Assembly: GCA_965230065.1 (NCBI GenBank)
Contig: OZ245942.1
Location: 62,001-126,000, forward strand
DNA from: G965230065 sp965230065
GTDB lineage: Bacteria > Bacteroidota > Bacteroidia > Cytophagales > Cyclobacteriaceae
Length of the DNA: 64,000 nucleotides
Reading direction: 5' to 3'
The stretch's first letter is position 1. Each line of letters begins with the position of its first letter. The notes under the pieces are model-generated. The model did not search any database. It saw only the letters and a program-made list of their open reading frames with translations, and was not told where the DNA came from. This document shows, piece by piece, positions 35,391 through 44,619 of the stretch. The position numbers were made by a program, and so were the translations under genes.

Positions 35391-35398
35391 CAAATGTA
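35391..35398 (-). promoter_or_regulatory. -7 promoter box of glyS
   Basis: TACATTTG on the minus strand matches TAnnTTTG exactly. It places the hairpin element inside the 5' untranslated leader. The -33 region is weak. Confidence 0.5.
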
Positions 35399-35480
35399 AA
35401 TAAAAATGGTGCGTATGAAGAAGGATTAGAAGGTAATCTTGTTATAGATATCTGATAATGACAGATTTAAACTTAGGGTG

Positions 35481-36536
35481 CTACCCATACTGCTCCTCAT
35501 AATACTTCTGATAACTTCCGGAAGTAACATGGTGCAGCCATTCTTCATTAGATAAGTACCAGTCTACGGTTTTTTCAAGTCCTTCTTCAAATTGTAACGA
35601 GGGCTCCCAGCCCAGTTCCTTCATGATTTTGGAGGCATCAATAGCATAACGGAGGTCGTGACCGGCCCGGTCTTTTACGAAAGTGATAAGCTGGGCTGAT
35701 TCGCCAGGTTTTCTGTCAAGTTTCTTATCCATCACCTTGCACAGCAAATGCACAATATCAATGTTTTTCCACTCATTAAACCCACCGATATTGTAAGTTT
35801 CCCCTGCTTTTCCTTCATGAAAAATCAGGTCAATGGCCCGGGCATGGTCAACTACATACAACCAGTCGCGCACATTTTCTCCTTTGCCATACACAGGAAG
35901 TGGTTTATTATTTTTGATATTGTGAATACAGAGTGGAAGCAACTTTTCAGGAAACTGATAAGGACCATAGTTATTAGAGCAATTACTCACAATATAGGGC
36001 AATTTGTAGGTGTTATGATAAGCCCTTACAAAATGGTCGGAACTGGCTTTGGAGGCTGAGTAAGGGGATTTGGGGTCGTAGGACGTAGTTTCGGTAAAAA
36101 ATCCCCCGTTATCCAGCGAGCCATACACTTCATCGGTAGAAATATGATAAAACAAATGGTTTTCATAGTTCTCCTGCCAAATGTTTTTTGCAGCATTGAG
36201 CAAATTAACCGTGCCCAGTACATTGGTGGTGATAAAAGCCATGGGGTCTTTGATAGAACGGTCTACATGCGACTCGGCCGCCAGGTGGATCACTGCATCA
36301 AATTGATGTGTACTGAACAACTCATTGATAAATACTGAATCTGTAATATCCCCTTTAATAAATTGGTAATTGGTGTTGTCCTCAATATCTTTCAGGTTTT
36401 CCAGGTTGCCTGCATAAGTGAGCTTATCCAGGTTAAAAATCTGGTATTCAGGATATTTATTGACAAACAAACGGACAACATGGGAACCAATAAACCCGGC
36501 CCCGCCGGTGATGAGTATTTTTTTACTAAAAGTCAT
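35481..36536 (-). CDS. rfbB: dTDP-glucose 4,6-dehydratase
   Basis: 351 residues of the extended SDR family. NAD-binding GGAGFIGSHVVRLFVNK at the N-terminus, the DKLTYAGNLENL segment specific to RmlB/RfbB, catalytic YxxxK in SPYSASKASSDHFVRAYH (with upstream STDEVYGSL), and SNNYGPYQFPEKLLPL. It converts dTDP-glucose to dTDP-4-keto-6-deoxyglucose, the branch to dTDP-rhamnose and other deoxysugars for surface polysaccharide. The partner genes rfbA/C/D are not adjacent. A -7 box lies 30 bp upstream. Confidence 0.96.
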   Translation of the reverse strand: MTFSKKILITGGAGFIGSHVVRLFVNKYPEYQIFNLDKLTYAGNLENLKDIEDNTNYQFIKGDITDSVFINELFSTHQFDAVIHLAAESHVDRSIKDPMAFITTNVLGTVNLLNAAKNIWQENYENHLFYHISTDEVYGSLDNGGFFTETTSYDPKSPYSASKASSDHFVRAYHNTYKLPYIVSNCSNNYGPYQFPEKLLPLCIHNIKNNKPLPVYGKGENVRDWLYVVDHARAIDLIFHEGKAGETYNIGGFNEWKNIDIVHLLCKVMDKKLDRKPGESAQLITFVKDRAGHDLRYAIDASKIMKELGWEPSLQFEEGLEKTVDWYLSNEEWLHHVTSGSYQKYYEEQYG

Positions 36537-36565
36537 TTTTATTAAAAAATCAAAAAGTTATGTGG

Positions 36566-36573
36566 CAAATTTA
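36566..36573 (-). promoter_or_regulatory. -7 promoter box of rfbB
   Basis: TAAATTTG on the minus strand, a perfect TAnnTTTG, 30 nt before ATG 36536; the -33 element is not clear. Confidence 0.5.
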
Positions 36574-36717
36574 ACAGAATAAAACTATCTGATAAGGATA
36601 AACAAGCAACTATTTGTTACTTGTTTTATACTTGCAATAATTAGACTGTAAAGTTAAATTCATAATAAAAAACAGGTTTTATCGTAACTGTCGAGCATTC
36701 GGTTTAAAAATTTATTC

Positions 36718-37311
36718 ATGAAACAACTCATATTCATAGCATCTTTGTCATTATTTGTGTGCGCCTGTTCAAAAGTATATTCCCCCAAACCCAAAGGATA
36801 CAACCGTATAGATTTACCCAAACACACTTACCAGAATTTGCCAGATACCTTTCCTTATGGTTTTGAATACTCTGAACATGCCGAAGTGCAGCCCGATAGT
36901 TCCCCCACCGCCGAGCCTTATTGGATTACCCTGCACTACCCGGAGTTTATGGCAGACGTTCAGCTTACTTATAAGCCCATTAAAAACCAGGAAGCCCTAT
37001 TGAAAGAGTATTTGGGCGATGCGTACCGGCTTACCACCAGTCATCAAGTTAAGGCTTATTCCATTGAAGAAAGTAATGTGCGCACCCCTTCTGGAAAAAC
37101 GGCTACGGTGGCCGAACTGAGCGGGGAAGTACCCAGCCAGTTTCAGTTTCATATCACCGATTCTACAGAGCATTTTTTACGCGGAGCCTTATATTTTCGT
37201 ACAGCCACCAAAAACGATTCGCTGGCTCCCGTAATAGAATATATGAAGGTAGACATTATCCACCTGCTCAATACTTTGACATGGAATGACAATGTGAAGG
37301 CTGATATTTGA
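36718..37311 (+). CDS. gldD: Gliding-motility lipoprotein GldD
   Basis: 197 residues with a lipobox near residue 17 (SLFVCAC), followed by YSPKPKGYNRIDLPKH, the hallmark of GldD. The body (YWITLHYPEFMADVQLTY, ELSGEVPSQFQFHITDS, RGALYFRTATKNDSLAPVIE) matches the family to the end. GldD is a membrane lipoprotein needed for gliding and for the type IX secretion machinery in Flavobacterium johnsoniae, where it is linked to gldE; no gldE is adjacent here. recG follows, 62 bp after the stop. Confidence 0.93.
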   Translation: MKQLIFIASLSLFVCACSKVYSPKPKGYNRIDLPKHTYQNLPDTFPYGFEYSEHAEVQPDSSPTAEPYWITLHYPEFMADVQLTYKPIKNQEALLKEYLGDAYRLTTSHQVKAYSIEESNVRTPSGKTATVAELSGEVPSQFQFHITDSTEHFLRGALYFRTATKNDSLAPVIEYMKVDIIHLLNTLTWNDNVKADI

Positions 37312-37373
37312 CCATATTTCGTAATTTGCAAAAAAGCGTGTAGATGTAATTACCTCGATACTGATTGCAAAAC

Positions 37374-39467
37374 ATGTCAAAATTCTTTGATACAAACATA
37401 CAATATTTAAAAGGCGTAGGCGAGCAATGGGGACGGCTGCTGAAAGAGGAGTTGCATATCCATACCTATGCCGATTTATTACAGCATTACCCCTTCCGGC
37501 ACGAAGACCGCTCTCAATTTCATCAAATTGCTGAAATTCATAGCGAAATGCCTTATGTGCAGCTCATAGGCCAGGTTCGGTCTATGGAGATGGTGGGTGA
37601 AGGTAATAAAAAACGGCTGGTCGCTCATTTTCAAGACAACAGCGGAGCCGTAGAACTGGTATGGTTTCAGGGAATCAACTGGGTGAAAGGCTGGCTGAAG
37701 ATGGGCGTAGAGTACGTAGTTTTCGGCAAACCCAACCAGTTTGGGCGGAAACTAAGCATTGCCCATCCCGAAATGGAAGTGTTCACCGAACAAGCTTCCG
37801 AAACAAAACCTTTGCAGCCGGTATATCACACTTCAGACAAAATGAAGCGAAAACGGCTGGACAGTAAGGCCATTGGCAAGCTGCAAAAGCGGTTACTGCA
37901 ACTGGCTTATGACAAACTTCCCGAAACCTTGCCAGCAAACCTGATGCAGCAGTTTGGGCTAATGTCCAAGCGGGATGCTATCCAAAATATCCACTTTCCA
38001 CAAAGCCAGGAAATGCTTGATAAAGCCCGTTTCCGCCTAAAATACGAAGAGCTATTCTATGTGCAGTTACGCATCCTGAAATTGAAATTGCACAAAAAGG
38101 AACGCTCCTCCGGGCAAATACTCAGGGACACCTGCCTGGTGCATGAGTTTTATAACAATCACCTCCCCTTTGAGCTTACTGATGCCCAAAAAAGGGTAAT
38201 CCGAGATATTTTTACTGATTTGCAGGCTGGCAAACAAATGAACCGCCTGTTACAAGGTGATGTAGGTAGCGGAAAAACGATAGTCGCTTTTATTTGTATG
38301 CTCATTGCCGTGGGCAGTGGGGCACAGGTAGCCATGATGGCCCCTACTGAAATTCTGGCCGAACAGCACTTTCGCAACCTTCAGCCCTATGCCGAAAAAC
38401 TGGGATTGAACATTGCGCTGCTCACCGGCTCTACCCGCCAAAAAGTGCGCAGGCGCATGGACGACCGCCTGCAACTGGGTTCACTGCACATTTTGGTAGG
38501 CACCCACGCTTTGTTAGAAGAAAGGGTGCAGTTCAAAAACCTGGGACTTGCCATTGTAGACGAACAGCACCGTTTCGGGGTAGCCCAACGCGCCAAACTC
38601 TGGCAGAAAAATGAAAATTTCTTTCCTCATATCCTGGTGATGACGGCCACGCCCATTCCACGTACACTGGCCATGACCCTGTATGGCGACCTTGATGTTT
38701 CGGTCATTGACGAACTGCCGCCTGGACGCAAACCCATCAAAACGGTGCACCGCTATGACAAAAGCCGCTTGCAGGTATTTGAGTTTCTCAGGGAGCAAAT
38801 GCGAAAAGAGCATCAGGTTTATATTGTTTATCCGCTGATTGAAGAATCTGAAAAGCTGGATTTGAAGCACCTTGAAGATGGGTACGAATCAGTGCGCCGG
38901 GCATTCCCAAATGTGGCCGTAAGCTGTGTACACGGGCGCATGAACCCGGGCGATAAAGATTTTGAAATGCAGCAGTTTGTAGAAGGAAAATCCCAGATTA
39001 TGGTAGCTACTACTGTAATCGAGGTTGGTGTGGATGTACCCAATGCTTCAGTGATGGTGATAGAAAACGCCGAACGTTTTGGGTTGGCACAGTTGCACCA
39101 GTTGCGTGGGCGGGTTGGCCGCGGGGCCGATCAATCCTATTGTATCCTAATGACCAACTACAAACTAAGTAAAGAAAGTCGCATCCGGCTCGAGACCATG
39201 GTGCGCACTAACGACGGCTTTGCCATAGCTGAAACCGATTTGAAATTACGAGGCCCGGGCGACCTTTCGGGTACACAACAAAGCGGTGTACTTGATTTGC
39301 TGGTAGCCGACCTGGCCAAAGACGGAAAGATTTTGCAGGCTGCCAGGGAATCTGCACATGTAATTTTAGAACAAGATCCTGAGTTATCAGCACCCGCCCA
39401 TGCAATGATCGCCGCAAATATACAAAGACAGGGAAAGGAAACCATTAATTGGAGTAAGATAAGCTAA
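37374..39467 (+). CDS. recG: ATP-dependent DNA helicase RecG
   Basis: 697 residues from ATG 37374 (MSKFFDTNIQYLKGVGEQWG); a TTG three codons upstream is unlikely. The wedge/OB domain spans about 55-165, Walker A is GDVGSGKT near residue 296, the helicase box II reads VDEQHRFG (DExH variant normal for RecG), motif III is MTATPIPRTLAMTLYGDLDV, and motif VI is QLHQLRGRVGRG. The TRG motif region follows (GLAQLHQ... to DLSGTQQSG). It remodels stalled replication forks and Holliday junctions. Complete. Confidence 0.97.
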   Translation: MSKFFDTNIQYLKGVGEQWGRLLKEELHIHTYADLLQHYPFRHEDRSQFHQIAEIHSEMPYVQLIGQVRSMEMVGEGNKKRLVAHFQDNSGAVELVWFQGINWVKGWLKMGVEYVVFGKPNQFGRKLSIAHPEMEVFTEQASETKPLQPVYHTSDKMKRKRLDSKAIGKLQKRLLQLAYDKLPETLPANLMQQFGLMSKRDAIQNIHFPQSQEMLDKARFRLKYEELFYVQLRILKLKLHKKERSSGQILRDTCLVHEFYNNHLPFELTDAQKRVIRDIFTDLQAGKQMNRLLQGDVGSGKTIVAFICMLIAVGSGAQVAMMAPTEILAEQHFRNLQPYAEKLGLNIALLTGSTRQKVRRRMDDRLQLGSLHILVGTHALLEERVQFKNLGLAIVDEQHRFGVAQRAKLWQKNENFFPHILVMTATPIPRTLAMTLYGDLDVSVIDELPPGRKPIKTVHRYDKSRLQVFEFLREQMRKEHQVYIVYPLIEESEKLDLKHLEDGYESVRRAFPNVAVSCVHGRMNPGDKDFEMQQFVEGKSQIMVATTVIEVGVDVPNASVMVIENAERFGLAQLHQLRGRVGRGADQSYCILMTNYKLSKESRIRLETMVRTNDGFAIAETDLKLRGPGDLSGTQQSGVLDLLVADLAKDGKILQAARESAHVILEQDPELSAPAHAMIAANIQRQGKETINWSKIS

Positions 39468-40010
39468 CCAAATATTATTAGGAGAATAAATCTATTTTCA
39501 ATATTAAATAATACTTAATAAAATCCATTTTTCTTTATATTTTATGCAATGCAATGCGAGGGTTATTGTATCTTTTCTTATAGAGGAATGTTTTTTTTGA
39601 AAAAAAATTCATTTTTTTTTCAATTTTGATTAACTTCATAATATTGGGCATCTTCTAAAGAAGAAACGAATAAACACATTCATATTAAAGTTTTTATAAA
39701 ATAATTCTATTTTTTCCGAAAAGTATCTAATGTAAGGTTTATCATGTTGATTTTACCCATAAACCTCACCATTCTTTTCCTCGTTCTAACCCTTTACTAT
39801 CACGAAAAAAAAGAATATATTGCTATTTCGCTCGAAAATGTAAGGAGAATTGGGGATAGATGGCTTGCGAAATAAAATATTGCACACCCTGGTGATTTTC
39901 AGAATAAAATTTTATATTATTTACCCTCTGCAATATTTAGCAATAGTTAATAAATGCCCTCAATTTTTCAGTTAAGTTTTTGTTAAATTTTGTCATTAAA
40001 TATAAGCTGA
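39468..40010. other. Long AT-rich gene-free region upstream of gltB
   Basis: 543 bp, strongly AT-rich with runs of T and A around 39590-39620. No RNA gene, riboswitch or clear promoter box was recognised. One 43-codon plus-strand frame (39744-39875, MLILPINLTILFLVLTLYYH...) is open but has no support beyond being open. The length suggests a regulated leader for the nitrogen-assimilation operon gltBD. Confidence 0.4.
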
Positions 40011-43000
40011 ATGAAAGAAATACATCAACAATCTCTCTATGTGCCTGAGTTAGAGCACGATGCGTGTGGTATTGGATTTGTCGCTCACCTGAAAGGACAA
40101 AAATCCCACCGTATTGTTGAGGATGCACTGACCATGCTTCGGAATTTGGAGCATAGAGGAGCTTGTGGGTGTGATCCGAATACCGGTGATGGCGCAGGTA
40201 TTCTGATGCAAAAACCCCATCAGTTTTTTGTGGAAAAAGCAAAAGAACAGGGCATCACACTACCCGAATTTGATAAATATGGGGTAGCCATGACCTTCTT
40301 CCCGAAAGACCGGAACAACCGGGAACTTTGCCGTAAAATACTGGAAGAAAATATAGAGAAATTAGGGCTGTCGCTTCTGGGCTACAGGATCGTACCTACC
40401 GATAATCATGGGCTTGGCGAAGCATCAAAATCTGTAGAGCACCAGATCGAGCAGGTATTTATCAAATTTTCTGATGAAAACCGCGCCTTAGATGCAGATG
40501 CTTTGGAACGCAAGCTTTTCATTCTCAAAAACTTAGTATCGCATACTATTTATAATACCATTGAAGATGCAGAAGATAGCTTCTATATCGTTTCCTGCTC
40601 TTACAACACCATTGTTTATAAAGGCCAGCTAACAACATTCCAACTGGAGCCTTACTATCCTGATTTGTCAGAGCCTCTTCTGACTTCGGCCCTGGCTTTG
40701 GTCCATTCCCGCTTTTCTACCAATACTTTTCCTAAATGGAAACTGGCCCAGCCTTTCCGCTACATTGCACACAACGGTGAGATCAATACCATCCGGGGTA
40801 ATGTAAACTGGATGAAATCCAAGGAGGCTTTGCTGGAAACCTCACTTTTCACAAAAGAAGAATTAGACCTGGTGGTGCCTATTTGTGATGCTGCCTATTC
40901 TGATTCAGCCAACCTTGATAATATTGTAGAATTGCTTTACCTGGGCGGACGTTCACTCCCCCATGTAATGATGATGCTCATTCCCGAAGCCTGGCAGGAC
41001 AACGAGCTTATGAGCGACCCCAAAAAGGCATTTTATGAGTACCATGCGTCTATCATGGAGCCTTGGGATGGCCCTGCTTCCGTATGTTTTACCGATGGCC
41101 ATATCGTAGGTGCTACGCTGGATAGAAACGGACTACGCCCTTCCCGTTATTTGCTTACTGAAGACGATATTCTTATTATGTCTTCGGAAACAGGGGCATT
41201 GCCTGTTGATGAAAGCAAAGTAGTATTAAAAGGGCGTTTGCAGCCCGGAAAAATTTTCGTAGCAAACCTGGAAGAAGGACGTATCATTAGTGATGATGAA
41301 CTAAAACAGGATATTTGCTCACAAAAGCCTTACCGCGAATGGTTAGGGCAGCATAAGGAGTTCTTGCACAAACTGCCTGAGCCAACTGCCGAAAATGGGT
41401 ATCAGGAAGATTTTGCCCGTTTGCCTTTGCTTTCCAAACAAATCACCCTGGGCTATACTACCGAAGACCTCAAAGTTATTCTGGGCCCCATGGCAGACCA
41501 TGCCAAAGAACCTATTGGCTCTATGGGGGCTGATACGCCACTGGCTGTTTTGTCAGACCAAAGCCAGCATTTATCCAGCTATTTTAAGCAATTATTTGCC
41601 CAGGTAAGTAACCCGCCTATTGATCCCATTCGGGAACGTATGGTGATGTCGCTTTTTACCAGCGTAGGAAATACGCTTAATATATTGGATGCCGCCCCGG
41701 AGCATTGTAAGCAGGTCAATATGTTTCACCCGGTGCTTACCAATGCAGAATTAAGCAAGCTCCGCTATATCAAGCATCCTGACTACAAGTCAAAAACCAT
41801 CCAAATCCTTTTTAATGCAGATGGAAAGCCCGGCCGCCTGGAAGAGGCTATAGACAGAATCAATACAGAAGCAGACGCTGCTATCAATGAAGGTGTAAAT
41901 ATCCTTATCCTCTCTGATAAAGGGTTTGATAAAGAAAATGCCCCCATTCCTTCACTTCTGGCAACAGGGGCCGTGCATCACCATTTGATTTTAAAAGGAT
42001 TACGGGCAAAAACAGGACTGGTCGTAGAAGCTGCTGATGTGCGTGAAACACATCACTTTGCTACTTTGATTGGGTATGGCGCCCATGCCATCAATCCTTA
42101 CCTGGCTTTTGAAACCATTATCGACACAAAGGAAAAAGGGTTAATTTATTCTGATGTGGCTGATGAAAAGCTTTTTAAGAATTATACCAAAGCCATTGGT
42201 GCCGGATTGCTAAAGATATTTTCTAAAATGGGGATTTCTACTCTGCAATCTTATCATGGTGCCCAAATTTTTGAGGCATTAGGCATTAGCAGGAAAGTGG
42301 TAGATAAGTGCTTTAAAGGCACTGTATCCAGAATAGAAGGTGTTGACTTTGACGATATTGCTGCTGAAATACTAATACGCCACAAAGTAGCATTTCCTGA
42401 CAAGCCCCTTGCACAACAAGATTTGCAGGTAGGTGGATTGTACCAGTGGAAAAGAAGGGGAGAGCATCACTTGTTCAATCCGCAGACCATCCACATGTTG
42501 CAGAAGTCTACCCGGCTGAACGACTATCAACTGTATAAGAAATATGCGAGCCTCATCAACGACCAGACCCGGAAAGCGGCTACGCTGCGGGGGTTGATGG
42601 AGTTTAGCAAACGCAAACCCATTCCTGTTGAGGAAGTAGAACCAAAAGAAAACATCTTTAAAAGGTTTGCTACCGGTGCGATGTCATTTGGGTCTATCTC
42701 TTTTGAAGCCCACACCACCCTGGCCATTGCCATGAACCGGATTGGCGGTAAAAGTAATAGCGGGGAAGGTGGAGAAGATGAAATTCGCTTTGAGCGCAAA
42801 TCCAATGGTGATTGGGAACGTTCGGCCATCAAACAGGTGGCCTCCGGCAGGTTTGGGGTAACCAGTAATTACCTCACCAATTGTGAAGAACTTCAGATAA
42901 AAATCGCACAGGGTGCCAAGCCCGGTGAAGGTGGTCAGTTGCCCGGCCATAAAGTAGATGACTGGATCGGCAGGGTGCGTAACTCTACGCCCGGCGTAGG

Positions 43001-44582
43001 TTTGATTTCCCCTCCGCCACACCACGATATTTATTCTATAGAAGACCTGGCACAGCTTATCTTCGATCTGAAAAACGCTAACCGCGAAGCCCGTATCAAT
43101 GTAAAACTGGTATCTTGTGCCGGTGTAGGTACCATTGCAGCCGGAGTAGCCAAGGCACATGCCGACGTTATCCTGATATCAGGCCATGACGGAGGTACAG
43201 GTGCTTCGCCTATCAGTTCAATCAGGCATGCAGGATTGCCCTGGGAAATCGGTTTGGCGGAAACCCACCAAACCCTGATTAAAAATAATTTGAGAAGCCG
43301 TGTAACGGTGCAAACCGACGGACAAATCAAAACAGGGCGCGATATTGCCATTGCCGCACTTTTAGGTGCTGAAGAGTTTGGTGTAGCCACTGCCGCTTTG
43401 GTGGTTGAGGGTTGTATTATGATGAGAAAATGCCACCTGAATACCTGCCCGGTAGGCGTTGCCACGCAAAACCCTGATTTAAGGGCTTTATTTACCGGAG
43501 ATCCTGACCATTTGGTGAATTTCTTTACCTTCCTGGCTGAAGATTTGCGTGAAATTATGGCCGAACTGGGCTTCCGTACCCTGGATGAAATGGTGGGCCA
43601 TTCTGACTACCTCAAAGTAAGGGATGATATAGAGCACTGGAAAATCAAAAAATTAGATTTTAGCCCGATACTCTTCAGGGACCCTGCATCTGACACCGTA
43701 GGTGTTTACAAGCAAATGGAACAGGATCATGGCATGGATAGTATCTTAGACTGGCACCTGCTGGACGTAGCCAAACCAGCCATTGAAAACGGTACACGTG
43801 TAAAAGGGAAGTTTAACATTGTAAATACCAACCGTGCCGTGGGCACCATGGTGTCTAATGAAATTTCCAAGAAATACGGAAGTACGGGCTTGCTCCCAGG
43901 CACGATAAAATTCAAATTTGAAGGATCGGCCGGGCAAAGCTTTGCTGCATTTGGAGCCCCTGGCCTTCGCTTTGAAGTAGAAGGGGATGCCAACGACTAT
44001 TTCGGAAAAGGATTATCCGGTAGTGAGTTGGTGATTTACCCAAATAAGAAAGCCAAGTTTGTAGCCAGCGACAATATCATCATTGGTAATGTTGCCTTTT
44101 ATGGTGCAACCTCTGGCGAAGCTTTCATCCGTGGCCTGGCAGGTGAACGTTTCTGCGTACGTAACTCGGGCGTAACCGCTGTAGTAGAAGGCGTGGGCGA
44201 CCATGGTTGCGAGTATATGACCGGTGGTACCGTAGTAGTACTGGGGGAAACAGGACGTAACTTTGCCGCCGGTATGAGTGGCGGGGTAGCTTATGTATAC
44301 GATCCTCATCAGCAATTTGATAAGTATTGCAACCGGGAAATGGTAGACCTGGAGAAATTGGAAGAAGAGGACGTACAAATCCTGAACGAACTCATTTTTA
44401 AGCACTACCGCAATACCAACAGTGAAGTAGCCGAAAACCTTCTCAAGCAATGGCATACAGAGCAAAGTGCCTTTGTGAAAGTGATGCCCAGGGAATACAA
44501 AGCGGTACTGGCAAAGCGTAAAGCGAAAAAAGCGATCAATCAACGTATCGACCCATTGGGCGTTAAAACAGAACAACAGTAA
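40011..44582 (+). CDS. gltB: Glutamate synthase (GOGAT) large subunit
   Basis: 1523 residues. A class II glutamine amidotransferase domain whose catalytic Cys19 (LEHDACGIGFVAHL) is exposed by removal of an 18-residue propeptide; the central domain (ITLGYTTEDLKVILGPMADH); the FMN/2-oxoglutarate synthase domain (GAMSFGSISFEAHTTLAIAM, GGKSNSGEGGEDE, the 3Fe-4S Cys cluster in CIMMRKCHLNTCPVGVATQN); and the C-terminal GXGXG beta-helix domain (GGTVVVLGETGRNFAAGMSG). It makes two glutamates from glutamine and 2-oxoglutarate with electrons from GltD. gltD follows 37 bp downstream. Confidence 0.98.
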   Translation: MKEIHQQSLYVPELEHDACGIGFVAHLKGQKSHRIVEDALTMLRNLEHRGACGCDPNTGDGAGILMQKPHQFFVEKAKEQGITLPEFDKYGVAMTFFPKDRNNRELCRKILEENIEKLGLSLLGYRIVPTDNHGLGEASKSVEHQIEQVFIKFSDENRALDADALERKLFILKNLVSHTIYNTIEDAEDSFYIVSCSYNTIVYKGQLTTFQLEPYYPDLSEPLLTSALALVHSRFSTNTFPKWKLAQPFRYIAHNGEINTIRGNVNWMKSKEALLETSLFTKEELDLVVPICDAAYSDSANLDNIVELLYLGGRSLPHVMMMLIPEAWQDNELMSDPKKAFYEYHASIMEPWDGPASVCFTDGHIVGATLDRNGLRPSRYLLTEDDILIMSSETGALPVDESKVVLKGRLQPGKIFVANLEEGRIISDDELKQDICSQKPYREWLGQHKEFLHKLPEPTAENGYQEDFARLPLLSKQITLGYTTEDLKVILGPMADHAKEPIGSMGADTPLAVLSDQSQHLSSYFKQLFAQVSNPPIDPIRERMVMSLFTSVGNTLNILDAAPEHCKQVNMFHPVLTNAELSKLRYIKHPDYKSKTIQILFNADGKPGRLEEAIDRINTEADAAINEGVNILILSDKGFDKENAPIPSLLATGAVHHHLILKGLRAKTGLVVEAADVRETHHFATLIGYGAHAINPYLAFETIIDTKEKGLIYSDVADEKLFKNYTKAIGAGLLKIFSKMGISTLQSYHGAQIFEALGISRKVVDKCFKGTVSRIEGVDFDDIAAEILIRHKVAFPDKPLAQQDLQVGGLYQWKRRGEHHLFNPQTIHMLQKSTRLNDYQLYKKYASLINDQTRKAATLRGLMEFSKRKPIPVEEVEPKENIFKRFATGAMSFGSISFEAHTTLAIAMNRIGGKSNSGEGGEDEIRFERKSNGDWERSAIKQVASGRFGVTSNYLTNCEELQIKIAQGAKPGEGGQLPGHKVDDWIGRVRNSTPGVGLISPPPHHDIYSIEDLAQLIFDLKNANREARINVKLVSCAGVGTIAAGVAKAHADVILISGHDGGTGASPISSIRHAGLPWEIGLAETHQTLIKNNLRSRVTVQTDGQIKTGRDIAIAALLGAEEFGVATAALVVEGCIMMRKCHLNTCPVGVATQNPDLRALFTGDPDHLVNFFTFLAEDLREIMAELGFRTLDEMVGHSDYLKVRDDIEHWKIKKLDFSPILFRDPASDTVGVYKQMEQDHGMDSILDWHLLDVAKPAIENGTRVKGKFNIVNTNRAVGTMVSNEISKKYGSTGLLPGTIKFKFEGSAGQSFAAFGAPGLRFEVEGDANDYFGKGLSGSELVIYPNKKAKFVASDNIIIGNVAFYGATSGEAFIRGLAGERFCVRNSGVTAVVEGVGDHGCEYMTGGTVVVLGETGRNFAAGMSGGVAYVYDPHQQFDKYCNREMVDLEKLEEEDVQILNELIFKHYRNTNSEVAENLLKQWHTEQSAFVKVMPREYKAVLAKRKAKKAINQRIDPLGVKTEQQ

Positions 44583-44619
44583 TTATTTATTCAGCTTTCC
44601 AAATTGTTAAAGGATAGAT

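Noticed and set aside
39744..39875. 43-codon frame in the gltB upstream region
   Set aside because: Open and hydrophobic at its start but no promoter, family or conservation evidence; chance frames of this size are common.
44013..44576. 187-codon minus-strand frame
   Set aside because: Antisense to the C-terminal domain of gltB.
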